From contig NC_088169.1 in the NCBI RefSeq assembly GCF_028769735.1, positions 39,160,729 to 39,224,728 on the forward strand: 64,000 bases of DNA. The letters are read 5' to 3'. Source of the DNA: Zonotrichia leucophrys gambelii (Eukaryota > Chordata > Aves > Passeriformes > Passerellidae). This document shows positions 44,894-58,855 of the stretch, piece by piece. Numbering within the stretch: position 1 is the first letter of the stretch; each line of letters opens with the position of its first letter. Below the pieces are notes generated by a model. The model was not told the origin of the DNA. It saw only the letters and a list, made by a program, of their open reading frames with translations, and made no database searches. The position numbers and the translations under genes were made by a program.

Positions 44894-45630
44894 GTTTATC
44901 TTTTGTAAATCACTTGCTCCTGTAGCCTGGCAGGACAGGGATCACAACCCTCTATTAACTATGTATGTAAGTGATTAACCTTATAGATACTTTAAAAATG
45001 CAGTTTTTCTCATTCAATAGTTATGGAAAAGGTTCGTAGAAAGCAGACCAATGCATGTGATTCACTGTTTCTTCCTGCTAAAGATGATATGGTAGTTAAC
45101 AAACAATGTGGCACTGATAGAAATTTTAAAATGAGTGGCAATTAGCTCTGCTTAGCAAAAATTCTGTGGCACATGGCAAAATTATTATTGCCATAGGACT
45201 GAACAGGCCTTTTAAATGGCCTGAATGTTCAGTGGAAAACCAGTGACTTTAACAAAAGGTTGTATCTCAGCTGGTGAGCTTGCATGTCTGAGGTTTTGGT
45301 TCTGTATTCTGTGTCTGTTGCCACCTAATGTTGTGAGCTTATACCAGTATTGATTTCTGTGGGAGAAAGAACCATGATATGTGGACAAGAAGGCAGCAGC
45401 TGCCCCACTTCCCTGCAGCTGAAGTACCATTATCCTGCCACTCTACAGCACACACTGACTTCTTAAACTGCTTGTACTCTGTGGGTCCACAGACATGACT
45501 GATGTGTAAATATTGGCTGTTAGTCATGGTCACAGTGAGCACTTTGTATTTCTGTGTTAGGGATACCTAAACCCACAGAGGATACTAAGACAATACTTCT
45601 GATTTTGAACAACAGAAGAAGTGGCCTGAA

Positions 45631-45729
45631 TTAAAAAACAAACAAGCAAAGAAACAACAAACAAAAACAGAACAAAAGCCAAAACAACAAAGAAATCAAA
45701 ACAAACCCCCACCCCAACACTGAACAACC
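45631..45729. repeat. A/C-rich low-complexity tract
   Basis: About 100 bp almost free of T on the + strand, made of irregular caaa/caa units with a short poly-C part near the end (acaaacccccacccc). Confidence 0.85.
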
Positions 45730-46805
45730 CCTTTCCTTTAGTATTTGATGTTCCTGAATTTTCTCAGTTAAGCCATTTTAGTTTCCTAGTTAATTAAGAC
45801 TTTTTAAGCAGTGGATTAGGAAAAAAAAATGCACAAATAATGTCTGTAGAGTTAACTCTTACACTAACAAATGGCATGTGGAAAGTTGTAGAGTTTTGGA
45901 AACTAGAGGAATTTGAGCAGCTCTCCAGAATTTTAATTTATTGCCGTGTTAATCCCAAAGTAATTGAGTCTTGCATTAAACCAGGCAATCAGGTGAAACT
46001 AATGTGAATAGATTAGTACAGTTGTACTGACAGTCACAGAAAACTTTACTGCTGCTGAGAATCTTCAGTGGAACATTCTTTCCCCTGCCATTTGGGAGTG
46101 TTCTGTATTAGTGTTGGTGGCTGAATAGGTGAATCTATAATGGAATAAAATAAATTCCCAGAAAACTTTTATTTTTCTTTTGTTCTCTATTTTATTTGTA
46201 ATTGTGGACCTTTCCTGCTGGACATCTTTTGCTATTTTGATGTATCATCTGTGTTGTTATGGTATGCTGCACAGAATTTAATCACTCGTCCGATGTCTGG
46301 GCTGTGCACTTCTTTCTATCACTCTTTCATTCCCATCTGCTCCTGAGAATGCAGAAAGAGTTTTTGCACTCTGAACTATTTTGGTTAGATTTTATTTTCA
46401 AAGTAATTATTGTTGAAGTTTCCTTTATAATATGCCATCTAATAAATACTTGTGTTACAGTGATGGCAAAGATGACAATGTAAAAAAATTATAATTCATA
46501 CTTGCTGATGTTAGGTGAAAGGTCCACAAACTGTCACTGATCATAAGCTGAAAAAGGTGAAAGAGCAAAATGTGGGAGAAAGACAGACTTATTAGAAGGA
46601 TATAAGAAACTGGAAGTTGAGGCAGGTCAAATGCAAGTTCTACATCTTGATAGGTTTTTTTGAACTGTAAGCTATATCACCTCAGATGAATTGATGCCTT
46701 ATTGACATAAAACTTTGTGTAGTGTTTCTGAATTTATCTAAAGTAGCATAGTCTTAAATTCTATACAAGTAAGTTTTCTCCTGAGATTGGTAGAGGATCA
46801 AATAT

Positions 46806-46902
46806 TAAAAATTTAAAAAAACAAAACAAAACAAACCCGAAAAAACAAACAAACAAAAAACCAAAACAAACCAAAAAACAATCAAACAAACAAAAAACCA
46901 CC
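46806..46902. repeat. A/C-rich low-complexity tract
   Basis: About 97 bp of acaaa- and aaac-type units, with nearly no G or T. It is the second such tract within 1.1 kb and lies immediately before a GC-richer block. Confidence 0.85.
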
Positions 46903-46974
46903 TCAATGCAGTAGAGCCTTGGAGAGCTCACTTGGAGAGCTGTTGGGTACTTAGTGAACCACTTAAGTATCCCC

Positions 46975-47215
46975 ACCCCTTGCTCCTGCGCTGCATCTCA
47001 TGAGGACAGACATATGTGCCACAGCATAAGGGTTTGAGGAGGCCTGGATTAGAGCTTGCTGGGAAATGTGGTGCTGCAGACATGGCAGCTGGCTCTGCAG
47101 GATCCAGGCTCCCAGAGGGCACCCCTAGCTGGGGACAACCTTTGCACTGCATGCCCTGGAAGCCTTTCAGCCTGCCAGTGCCCACTGCTGTGTGTGAGTT
47201 ACAGGCAGTGTAAAT
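46975..47215. other. GC-richer intronic block, unassigned
   Basis: About 240 bp noticeably richer in G+C than the intron around it, with many CTGCA/TGCAG words. Open frames on both strands (65, 85 and 109 codons) overlap here but have no recognisable domain and no splice partners I can see. It may be an interspersed-repeat fragment or simply a compositional patch. Confidence 0.3.
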
Positions 47216-50200
47216 GCTATTTCCACAGCAACTTTCTCATGGTTACTTTCTACTGCGCCTTCTCTTGCACAGCAAGGCCTCCCAGCATGATTTTATGCTA
47301 CATGTTCTGTGAAGGCAGAGGAGGAAATTTGCTTTCAAACTACTGCTACAATTTATTTATAATTATTATGGAAAGCATGAGATAAACCACTCAAGTCTAT
47401 TCTCTTCAGTGACATTTCTTTTTCCCCAGTGCAGAATGCCAACCAAAGGGTCAGATCATTTGAGAGACTAAGTAAAGCATCCAAGGGACATGTGTGCTAG
47501 GAATACCATAGTCAAAGAGAAATAAATGCACACTAAGGTAACTTTCTTAATGGGGATTTACTAAGGAAACAAATAAAAAGAGCTGCTTCAAGCAAAACCA
47601 ACCTCCCAGCCCACCAGTTTTCACTCTTCATGAGAGCTGAAGAAAGGCTTGTGTCAAAGACAATAACTGTTTGTGTGGATAGCTACTCCACAACTCACAA
47701 TCTGACAAGGAATGAAGAACAATGTGAAAAAATAGAAAGAGGATTTAAAGGTGTGACAAGTATGAGAACAGCCTAGAAAGACAAGGGGTGACTAATTTCA
47801 GCCATGCTAAGGAGCAGAAAACTCTTAGCCAACAGACAGAGAATGAAGTCAAGCAATTAGAAACCTGTCATTCCATACCAAGAAAATTAGATCCTATTGG
47901 TTTAATTATCAGTCAGTGCCATTAAGACAATGTAGTGCTGCATAATGACAGCTGCAGTTACTGGGAATAGAGGTAATTGTTTTCACAGTGGAAGATTTTT
48001 ACTTTCAGACAAGAGTTGCAGGATGTGACCGGTTTACAAGCTTTGACCTTCAGCACTTGTGTAATGCATGGGACATGTGGTTTTTTACCTTGTCTCCTGA
48101 GATTTCATTATTAGACATCATTTTCATGACGTTGGTGAAAATAAGCAAAACCACCGAGTAAAAATACAAAGTACAATACTCATGCAACATGCCCTCTGTT
48201 ACTGTAATTAGAACAGTTTACCAAATAATTTTTAAGACCTTTGATTTGATAACACAGGGCCAGCTTCCAGCTTGCCTTTCTCATTTCTGCTGGGGAATAA
48301 GGGGAAATAATGCTATTCCAGAAAATCAAATTCACAGATGGCCACTCTAGAGGGGGGAGAACACACAGAGCAGCAGCTTAGGTGTGACTCTCCAGAACAT
48401 CAGCTTGTCTGTGGTAACTGGCTTCATACATGCTGCTACCCTGTGGCAAATGTGTAATGATATGCTCCTTCTTCATTAAATAGTAAACAGTCTCACTTTA
48501 TTACTCTGTTACTCAAATATTTAAATATTGAATGGTTGTTTCCCCAAGTGTTTTCTCTATTGTTCTTAGAGACTTTCAGTAGCTACTGTATTCTACGCCA
48601 TTGTCAATGTCATGGCATTGCCCCGTGAAGAAATTCTTACACAATATCTAGTATGCATTGAGTGGTATTGGAAAAGATCTAGGGTACAAGCTAAAAGAAT
48701 AGTATAATATTTTGGATCTGCTGTGAAATATTGAAATACTTCTTTAAGAATTGCAATACCATTTACTTACAGTTACTGCCTTTCTCAGAGCAACTGGGAA
48801 AGAATAGGAATGACTTGAAAGACCAAAATCTCATCTAAGAACATTAAGTATCTTGTGTATTCCTTACTCTGATCATAAGTTTTGATTGTAAACAAACTGA
48901 GAGCTAGATCTTGCAGTACCTAGCAGGTGATCTGACTAATTTTTTTTTAATAAATCTTAAACACATCTTACAAATAGTTACCGCTTCTCTATTACGCTAT
49001 ACTTAGGGCACAGAGTTGGGAAATACATCTTGACTCTTTGCCATCAGGGCATTTTTGTTCCATGAATTGTTTCAATATGCAAATAATTGCTATTTTTCCT
49101 AAAATATCTATAGATATTTTCAGTCAACAGACTGCTTAATTGTTCTAGCTGCTTTGGAGGTATTACTAAATATTGAGCAGATTTTAAGACTTTTTGAAGA
49201 TGTGCAATTCTGTCTCCAGAGAGGGACTGACTGGCCATCTTGGGAAATGTCAACATACATCTCCCATACTACCATGGGAGTACTACTATCAGCCTTCTCC
49301 ACTCTCATCCAAAAAGTCTTTTCTTCTTTCCTCTTTTATCCTCTGCTTTTCCAACAAATCTGTGCTATTGCCACCTTGCTGTGGAGAGTACCATAATGAT
49401 CATTACTTTGTCTCATTTCATTGCTGTATCAACCCTCAAGTTAAGCATTGCGGTTCACATCCAAAAATGAGTTAGCCATACAGCAGTATGACCTTTTTCT
49501 TTCCAATATGAAGAATATTGCAGTAACTAAGCTCCAAATTTTGTCACTTAATTTACACAGCTACAGTGAACTTGGATGACTTTGAGCTCATTTCCAGCTA
49601 AGCTGCATGCATTTTAAATTAATGATACTGAAAGAATTTAAATTATTTCTTGCATAAAATCCAAAAAAGTGAAAACAGTTAGAAAATCTACTGTGAAAAG
49701 ACTTTGTCAGTCATCATTGAGACAGGGGCATCTAATTGTTAATGGAGCATAGATGCTCCATGGTAATGTGTACAAGATAAAAACTTGAGAAATCTGTTCT
49801 ATATCTCGCGGAGCTGACTCTACACTTAGTTGATTCATCTTGAAAGAAGTTACCCCGGGGCTGAAAAATTCAAATAAGATATATTAGTCACAACAGGACT
49901 TCTGTATGTCTCTTCTGATAAACTGTGGTATTATTTTCTTCTAATTACCTGCCTGTGGCAGGTTTTGCATGGTTTTTTACACTGGTATGTGTACTACTTA
50001 CAAATCCTTCTGCATTAGCCATTGCTATATTGTACATGTTAATATTTTTCTTACATTTGTTTTACATCTGATGTTTTAGGCATTTTAATTGGAATTTTGA
50101 GGTTAAGTGATAATTAATTAAATGTCTACCTGCCTCTCTCTCTGAGGCAAAATGCTTTCGTTTAATTACTGTTTAATCTAGAGCAAAGTCCGTATGCATT

Positions 50201-53146
50201 TTCTTTCTCCTATTTTCTTTTTTTTTCAGGTAGAATCATAATTCTGTCATTACCTGGATCTTTTCTTTTTGTCCTTATTAGCAAATACAAAACTATGTAG
50301 TAATAATGAGGATTCATGGAAGGGTAGTAGTGATGAATGGAAATTGCATCCTTTGAAAAGCATTTAAAAGTTCAACACTCTACCATTATTATACCATAGC
50401 CATGAATATGTATTTTACTGACATTCACAAAGCAAGATGGTAAATGCTCTGGAAATAGCTGACTGCAGTCATTTGAGTATTAAGAGAAATTCTGAAGAGA
50501 TTTTGGACACAGAAGAATATTAATTTTGAATAGTTGCTCTGGGAAGGTTATTGGATTAATTTAATAGATGTCTACATGGTTATTTCAAAATCAGATGAGT
50601 CTTTGCAGGCTTTTACCTGGCCATTTTATCCACTGAAGAAGGCTTCTTCTATTGTGTCCTTATTCAAGCTGTAGTTAACCTGTTTTCTACAGCAGTTTCA
50701 CAGGTGTCTTAAACCTAAGAGAAATAAACTCTTTTAGTTTATACCTGTCTGTTTCTATTCTCTGCTCAAATACTTTACCAGATTGTTCATATATTATGCT
50801 TTATGTTATACCAGACAAACAAGTCTCTATTGGCGTGTCTAGTTCCAGATGTTTTCTGATTTCATTCATTCCTTAGAAATGCTATGAAATCCATAACACA
50901 GATGCTTTCATAGACTTGTGGACTCTTAAGATCTCCAAGAGCTGTGACCTCTTTTTCTTTTTTTTCCTTCCTTTCTAAACATGTTTGCTTCCTTCAGTCC
51001 TTAAGTAGTCTTTCATTTCAGTTAAATATTAGAATTATAAGTAGATTTGACCTGCTATGCTGGCAGCAGCTTTTAAAGTGTTCAAATTGTTAGAGATTCT
51101 GCAGTGAACATTTTTGACCAAAGTATAGAGATATTGTTAGTTTTATACGCAATTCATTTTCCACAGACAGACGCGTAACTGCACCTGTGTCCACAGTGTC
51201 CTCAGGCACAAGGGGGAAGGTGCAACTCAGGAACTGAGTTTTCACTAGAGAATTTCAATGAACACGTGCTTTTTAACAAAACCAGACACTGTACTAAAGA
51301 ATTACTTTCCCCAGCCGTGTGCAGTACTTTATTTAATCAGCCACATTGCTGAGTTCTTCCTGCCCAGACCACAGTGTTAATCCTTCCTGCATAACTTCAT
51401 TAGAAGAATTCCTAGAAATCTTCTCTGTCAGGAAGCTAATGAAAATCAAAATTTATTTTTGTACTATTTTCTACTTGAGGATTCAGACTGTGTTATTTAA
51501 AACAACTGGGCTCTATTGAGCTTAGGGTTGGGTTTGGCCTTGTTTTTCGTCTGGTAAGAACCTTGGTGATGCTTTTGTCTACTCCTTCTTGTGACCATAG
51601 GGAACTCTATCACATCCATTCTTCTTGAAACTGTGAAGTCCTGACTTAGAAAAAGAGGCAAAACTAGATTAAAAGCTCTTTCAGGACTTCATTTCTCTGA
51701 TGATTGGAAAATACCTGAATTCAGCCTACCTCAATTTCATGTCTACTTTTTTCAATGCCAGTATTATCCTTTGTCTTTCTTTATGGCCAGAGACAAGTAC
51801 TTAGTGCTGTTTTGCCCTCTGTGTGTTTTATTTCTTGGGAGGCTGAACTTGGGAACTTCATACTGCCCTAGGTTGTATTCCCACTTGGATATTTGGCCAT
51901 GTATCTTTCAGATGCATAGTGCTGCTAAGCCATATACTGTGGAAATGTGAACTGTGGAACTGTTTCAGGGGCAGGATTTCCATTAATAAAATCATGTACT
52001 TGTCATTGGTCTTTGGTCTGCAAACAGTATCATGTGGCCTGACAGGTGTTTACAGTGCTCAAGCCTTGTCCATTCTAGAGCTGCATGGTTGATATCCATA
52101 TGTACAGGAGTTGGTTCTGATCTCCACTGACCCCATGAGTCACCCTTGTGACCCTAAAACATAAATCAAGAACATGAGACCTTTCAGTCCAAAATTTCCA
52201 TGAGCATTGTGTCACATCCCACTGTTGCAGGGATGTGATTTCATAACCCAGTATAGAAGGAATGTATGGCAGGTAGGAATGTCAGCCGCTGGAAGATGCT
52301 GAGGATGTGGAGCCTATTTGGAATAGTGCTGAAGGTGTGTGCTGAAGTTGCAGGGATCCAGACATGGTCCAGGCACATTCATCCAAAGACAGGGTCAGGG
52401 AGCTGGAGCTACAGTGTTTCACTCCCTGAGTGCCCACAGGAAAGCTACTTTGCAGTAGCCTCAGGCTGTGGTTTGGCATGTGATTGCTTAGGATGATGCA
52501 GGGCACATGAATGTGTTAGTGTCACTGAGGGTGGCACAGAATGCTGAACTTATATCAGCTTAATGCCTTTAGGACAGCTTTATGCTGGAAATAGATCTGA
52601 TGGAAGTCGGGGTGCAGACAGACAATGCCAGTTCAACCTTTCATTACAAAATGAAGTCCTCAAAAAAAAGGGTGATTTTAAGGGGCAGACTTAGCTTATA
52701 GCAAATCAGTACTTCATGTCATATGGCTGTGGTGCTTTTAGCACAGTAGTCAGAGCCTTACAGAGTAAATTTATCATTAAATCATGTCCTGCATGGCATT
52801 TTATTTATTCCCAGTGTTTTTTACATCTCTTACTTTACAGAAGTTAGAACCACAACCTATGACTCATGAATGCTTCCTTTATGGAAGAAAAATAAAAATG
52901 TTTTATTTGCTGAAAAATATGATTTAATCAGTTCAGAAGCAATGTAACTTTGGTCAGCGCCACCACTCCTACAACACTTTCCAGGCAAAACCCTAATGCA
53001 AGGTGATTTTTGAACTTTGATCTTAATTTCTTTGTAGTGTCTATGTGCAGCCTAAACAAATACAGATTATTTTATCCATGGTAATATTTTTTTTAATAAC
53101 TAGTAAAGATAAGATGCTGCACTGGCTTTAGAGAATTCTTTATTGC

Positions 53147-53172
53147 TTTCTCCAATTCTCTAATTGGAGAAA
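53147..53172. repeat. Perfect 11-bp inverted repeat, 4-nt loop
   Basis: The arms tttctccaatt (53147-53157) and aattggagaaa (53162-53172) flank 'ctct'. It lies about 70 bp upstream of an old CR1 tail. Confidence 0.85.
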
Positions 53173-53239
53173 ATTAGTATGAACCTAAAAAAGTTATCTG
53201 TTTGAAGGTCAAGCTCGTTGCCAGGCCACTCCAGGACTG

Positions 53240-53400
53240 AGTCGCCTGTTCCTATCTTATTTCTTATAGATGCCTAGCTGATGTGTTCTTAAAAAGCTCC
53301 AAGGAGACAAACTCTCAATTATTCCAGTGCTTTCTATTGTCTGCTAGCAGTTGTTTCTTCTCAATTACAGTTATCCCTGATTCGAGCACGCGAATCCTGC
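53240..53400 (-). mobile_element. Old CR1 LINE 3'-region fragment
   Basis: The + strand reads 'tgttcttaaaaagctccaaggagacaaactctcaattattccagtgctt', followed by a cttctcaattacagttatcc-like part. This matches the usual order of the reverse complement just upstream of the CR1 tail. The copy is short and diverged, with approximate borders. Confidence 0.55.
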
Positions 53401-56400
53401 TAACAGCATTTAGTTGGTACTTTTGCAAGCTTCTTAGGAAAATAACTAGAAAGGGTTTTAGTGCCAGGGTGCCAGAGATCTGCCTGATGGTCAGTTTTAG
53501 AAGCAGATATTTCTTTGAGGTTCTCCTGTTGCATTTATCTTCATTTAGGAAGCCCATTTCCGAGAGGTTGTAGAATTAATGGGTCTGAAAACAGTTGTGC
53601 TTTTTTGTCATGACTGCATCTCATAGTATTAATCTCTGGGGTTTTTTTTTATGTGGCAGGCAATTTAATAAGTGTTTTGTAAACACCATGTTGATAAAAT
53701 ATACCTTTTTCCCAGCATCTTTTATGTTTTGTGGGGACTTAAATGGTAGAATCTCAGAACCATAAATTTAACTCTGTTTCTACCAAAGGATTGATAGATT
53801 CTTCTTTTCCTTCAAGCCTTTAGGCCAGGGTTGAAAATTTTTAATTTGTGACCTTCCATGTCTCAAAGAATCTGACTATATCCAGCTATCTGAACATAAG
53901 CTCACATGCCTGACTTTGGGCAGTGTGATTTAAAAATTTGGAACATAATTTTCTTCTCCAAAATGTTACAGAAATATACTGGCAGAACTTAATAAACAAG
54001 GATCAGGATTTGTTTCTTGTTAGGAAAAATATAGGGCCATAAGGTAACAACACAAAATTTCTACCCAAGCCATGGTAGGATTTGCAGACACATTGCTGAG
54101 GATAACAACATGTTTATTATGTCCAGCAGTAAATTTCCTTATGTGTGCTTTTAGAGGTGCCTTTGACTTCAGTGAAGGGAGTGGATAGACTTACAAGATT
54201 TTCTTTTTTTAATTGAAGAGTAGACAAAGAGGTAGTCCCTGTGAAGTAAATGGCATGCAGAAAATCAACCTTGATTTTGTGCATAGCACTTGTTTGCACC
54301 TTCAGATCTAAAAGCTCTGATTTTATTTCACCCACTGAAAATAATTTTCATATGGAAGATGAGATCTCTTTAGCTCATCCTTTGATAAAAGATTGCTCCA
54401 AGTAGGTCTGGTGTGTATTTCTTGAGAAACTGCTTCAATGAGCAATGCCAAAACTTATTTTTTCATACACAGCCCTTTTTTTCAAATCACGTGTTGTTCA
54501 TATGTCTCAGTACAAAATGCCACATTTTCCACTTTAGCAAAAAGCTTTGAAGAAAAAAATACGTTAAATATCATTGGTCTGTAGAAAATTAATGCAGCTT
54601 TGAGTCAAAGCACCGAGCTGACACACACCTACTCAAAGAATAAACATCTTTGCAGGTAAACTTGATGCTGAGAAAAAAAGAAAAAGGCCTATCTGAGAAA
54701 AAAACCCCCACACTAATTTGACAGTGAGAAATCCCAGAAATTTCTGTTATGGGTGTGTGGGATTATTTTCAGTAGTGCATAAAGATCAGAAAGAAGTTCT
54801 GCAGAAGCAGATAATACAGAAAACAAGGTTTAAACAGAGTATATTAAAACTTTGGAAATTCTCTCTCCCAAGAAATACCTGGCAGTTTATACAGCTTTTC
54901 TTGCCAAAGGTTTTGATTTTCATCTCCTATTAAACCTGCCAGCTGCTTTAGTCCATTAGTGCTAGTTTTCCAAGAATTCTTTTGATATTCAGTAGATCTC
55001 TGGTCATGCAAATACTTTCTTTAAGACAGTCCAGAATAAAAGAAGTCAGATGTTACAAGAATTAGTTTTCTTTCCAATTTAGTATTTTGTTTTCTGAAGG
55101 AAAGGAAAAAAAAGTTTTTGCTGACATCCATGTATGGTTTTGGGTTTTTTACTAAAAAACAAAAAAGAAAACCAGTTTTTTTCTCTTTTGACACCCAGCT
55201 CTTGTAAAATCAGAAATCTTTAAGATTGTTTCATCTTAGACATTGATTGTGTCACTGCTTGAGGAGAGTCTCAGAGTCCCTAACTTAATACAGCCATCTC
55301 TGAAACAGGATAATATGCTTATCTCATAAAGGTGCTGTGGGATTCAGTGTGCTATTGGCTCACTAAACCACTTGTCTGTATCTCCACACTATTTCTAACT
55401 CCATGTATTAGGATAGTGGGCAAACCAGTCCCTCACATCAACAAAGTAGATGAATTATTTTCCTTTTAGTGGCATGTAAAGGCACCAGGGAGTAGTTAAT
55501 AATAAATAAACAAGTCATTGAATGAGTTTCATTTGGGTTTTCTTGAAACAGTCAATCATAGACCTCCTTCCTTCCATTTAGGAGGGGAATTTATTGTCTC
55601 TTCAGTTGAATTAGTCTGTTAGGATGCATTTGACACTGTGTATTTGCTGCTGTTATTCAGATGTGTGGAGGCTAATGAGATTTCTAACATGTATCGGTTT
55701 TCATAATGTCTACTTAACCAGCTTTACTGTCTGTTATTTTTTCTTAGAGAAATGCATTGATCTAAGTGCTCTTACTGTCTTATGTTCATTGAATGCTCAG
55801 CAGGTCTTGTTAGTTGGGATTTTCTACTGCTGCCCTTTGGTGAAACTTTTATACATGAATAAAATCTTGTTCAGATGTGCACTACAGCTGAAGCAAATCA
55901 AATTGGGATTTTTTGGGGTGCATTTTTAAAAGCATCTTATTTATGATGACAGCAGTTTTACCACTGATTGTGGTAAAATCTCATGCACCTGCTTTTAAAA
56001 ATGATATCCATTCAAGAGAAAGGTGCTGACCTCTTCATTTTAAGAGAGCAAGTACATCCTCAGAGAAGCACCTACAATTCACACGTGATGCCCAGAGGAA
56101 CCAAATGAAACTGAAATAGAGCTTTAGGACCAAGCAGCTTTGCTGTTTCATGATTGTACTTAAAATGAATTAGATTGCTCTGTCACTTTTGGAAAAGCTA
56201 ATGCAACAAATGAATAGTTTTGATTAATAGTATATAAAATTCAGTGCTGAATTTCCATGCCTTATGTCAAAGAAGATTTGCATACTTTGTTTTCTCTCTA
56301 ACATTGCTACGTTGTTTTTAATAGTCATTCCCAGCATTTGGCTGAATGGCAATCCAAATACATAATATCTGTACTAAGAATTCTGCCTTAAACTTTCCTC

Positions 56401-57386
56401 TTTAATATGATAACCCTTAAAGTGTTCATTAAATTTGAAATGTAACAATTTGGGGGAATTTCTAAATTTTCATTTCTGGGCTGTCACTTTTACTCTATAA
56501 ACGTGTCTACATATGTAATGCATTTTAAAAGAAGAAGTAACAGTCCTATAAAAAGATTGTTCATTTTCAAAGGAATAAGTTATTAAATGATAGAGATTCC
56601 TCCACTGAACTTTTTTATGTTATACAGTTTTGTCATAACATTTACTGTAACAGGCATTGACTCCACTATGACTGTACTTGAAATCAGAGGCATTTCATTG
56701 GAAAGACTGAGGTGGTGGCTGGCCCATCTTCACAGCACTCATCACTCTTAAAGCCAAGGCCTAGGGATTTCTGTACTCTTGGTTTCTAGATCTGAAGAGT
56801 ATTTTTGCAGTTTGATAAGGAGAAGCACAGCGATGGCAGTGTCCTACTTCTAGGCTTCAGCCTGAAGCTCTGCCCATTCTGTTGAAGATGAGACCCCAGA
56901 GATCTGAGAACAGTTGTGTCCTTAAGAGTACTCTCTAAAGTGAAGAAGAGGTGGGAGGCTTGACTGTGCTGCACAGTTTCCAGCTAGCTATGTGTGCTAC
57001 AGCTCAGCATTTACTGGAATCTCATCTGCTGCCACTAAATTTGTAAAGTTGCCTCCCCACACTCACAACAGTGATTACAAGACAGGCAGTCCTACAGCTG
57101 TCTAATTGCCAAAAGGAAAAAGCAGACAGTATTTCTGCACATAAAGTCAGCTTATGAGCTCTGTTGACATTTTGGATCCCTATTTGTTAAGGTAAATCTA
57201 TAGCTATTTTAATTAAAAATTTAGTAAAGAAAAGCAGATATAAATGCTATTCTGGCTAAATCTCCATAAACAAATCTCACATAAAGTCATTCTGAAGAGT
57301 GTTCATCTTTCTTCATACCTTGGACTTGTTCAAAAGTGTAAAGCAGTTTTCTCTTTTCAAAGCATAAAATACTACATCAGTACTAT

Positions 57387-57412
57387 CTATTAAGTACTAC
57401 TATTAAGTACTA
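57387..57412. repeat. 13-bp tandem duplication
   Basis: Two exact copies of ctattaagtacta, at 57387-57399 and 57400-57412. Confidence 0.9.
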
Positions 57413-57609
57413 TCACATGTAAGACATTATTGGTCAAAGCATGGACTTCTTTACCCAGAACATGCTCCTGTTGAACCCTGTGCAGTCTGTATGTGTGGCC
57501 AGCATTGCTACATTCATATTGCTAAGCTGACTTCTGAATATTGCACACATTTTTAATATACAAACGGTGCAGAAAATTCCATTTTTTTTCCCCAGAAGTT
57601 GACTGGTTT

Positions 57610-57686
57610 AATTGAGGTGTTAGGCATGGGTTGGACTTGATGATCTTGAAGGTCTCTTCCAACCTAGTAATTCTGTGAATTCTGTG
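57610..57686 (+). mobile_element. CR1 LINE extreme 3' end, young-looking
   Basis: The sequence 'gggttggacttgatgatctt', then 'gaaggtctcttccaaccta', then ATTCTGTG at 57670-57677 and again at 57679-57686. This is the diagnostic CR1 3' tail with two near-perfect octamers. Only about 75 bp is kept, as expected for a strongly 5'-truncated insertion. It is the clearest sign that the genome is avian. Confidence 0.93.
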
Positions 57687-58500
57687 ATTTTCTGTCTTTT
57701 TATTACTAAGTCAGTAGATCAGATTGCATTGATCCTAGAACTTATATTTGTAATGTTCTTTATCTCCATATTGGTGCTTTTATCTGTACAGTCTCTGTTT
57801 ATAGTCTTTTCTCATAAAAGCTTCATCTTCTCATAAACAAATAGATTTTCAAAATGAAGAATCAGTGACACATCACTACTGTATATTTTAAGTCACTATG
57901 CTTAGCAAGGTTTAAAAGACTGTTCAGACTGGCAGTGTGGGTTTTTTCTGCTGTTGTAAATCAGTTTTCCAGCAGCTTAGTAACAGGAAAATGGCACTGG
58001 GGCTTGAGGTTTCAAGAGAGGGGTAGGGCATTGGCATGTTTTGGGTTTTTTTTCTTTTCCTTCTAATTTCTGCTAGCTGGCAGACTGGCTGATGAGAGTT
58101 GAATTGGGAAAGTAAAATAGGTTGCTCACTCAGGGGCAAGCAACCCCATTAAGCCATTCAGGATTACTTGATTTTTTAGTTGATTTCAATCCTGCCTGCC
58201 AGCTGCTTCCCAGAGGTGTTAACAACCTTGTCCTTGCATTTCTGGACAATTTTTAGTCCTTTCCAGTTTCACTGAAACAATAGTGTAAAACACTTGGAAA
58301 ACCCTGACCGCATGCAGTGTTTTACAAATACCTTAATACTGAAAGATAAATTAAAAGCCGACTGGTCAATTGAAATACCCATCCCTTGAAGAAACATGCA
58401 GCTTTGTGATTTTATGAGTGAAGGTAAGCAGGGACAGAAACAGGCATGCTAACATTTCCATAGCTAAGGCAGAGGTCATTGCTTTATGGGCAGTCACTCA

Positions 58501-58770
58501 CAGAGCCGTGTTAAGGAAGGCTGCCCTCAGCGTGCAGCACAACAGTGAAATTAGACAGCAGCACCTGCCAGGAGGCGGCTTAGCTTTGCCGGCAAATGGG
58601 AGAATCAATCCTTTAGCCGGCGCAGCGAGAGGCTGACACAGTCTGTGCTCTCCGGGGTGGACGCTCCGCCGCCCCGCCGGCTGATGTTCCAGATGTGGCC
58701 GAGGTGCACGACTCCCATCTAGCGGCTGCTGCAAAGCAAGGGAAAGGAGCGCGGCGCTGCCTGGCGTCTG
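58501..58770. promoter_or_regulatory. Intronic CpG-rich island, possible regulatory element or promoter
   Basis: I count 20 CpG dinucleotides between about 58506 and 58766, with a dense core at 58620-58680 (ctccgccgccccgccgg). The surrounding intron is AT-rich and strongly CpG-poor. There is no TATA box and no splice-flanked conserved frame. Overlapping open frames (72 codons +, 95 and 114 codons -) are what GC-rich sequence gives by chance. It could be an unmethylated promoter for an intronic or antisense transcript, an enhancer, or a GC-rich retroposed piece, since an A15 run follows at 58856-58870. The sequence alone does not decide. Confidence 0.4.
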
Positions 58771-58855
58771 CTGCCTTTCCTGCATGGCAGTGGGTAGAGG
58801 TGTAAGCTTTTAATAACAACGCACGGATTTTCACTTGCCTGAATAATTCCTGATT

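Noticed and set aside
49734..49765. Small palindrome around atggagcat/atgctccat
   Set aside because: Nine-base arms with a 2-nt loop are expected by chance several times in 64 kb.
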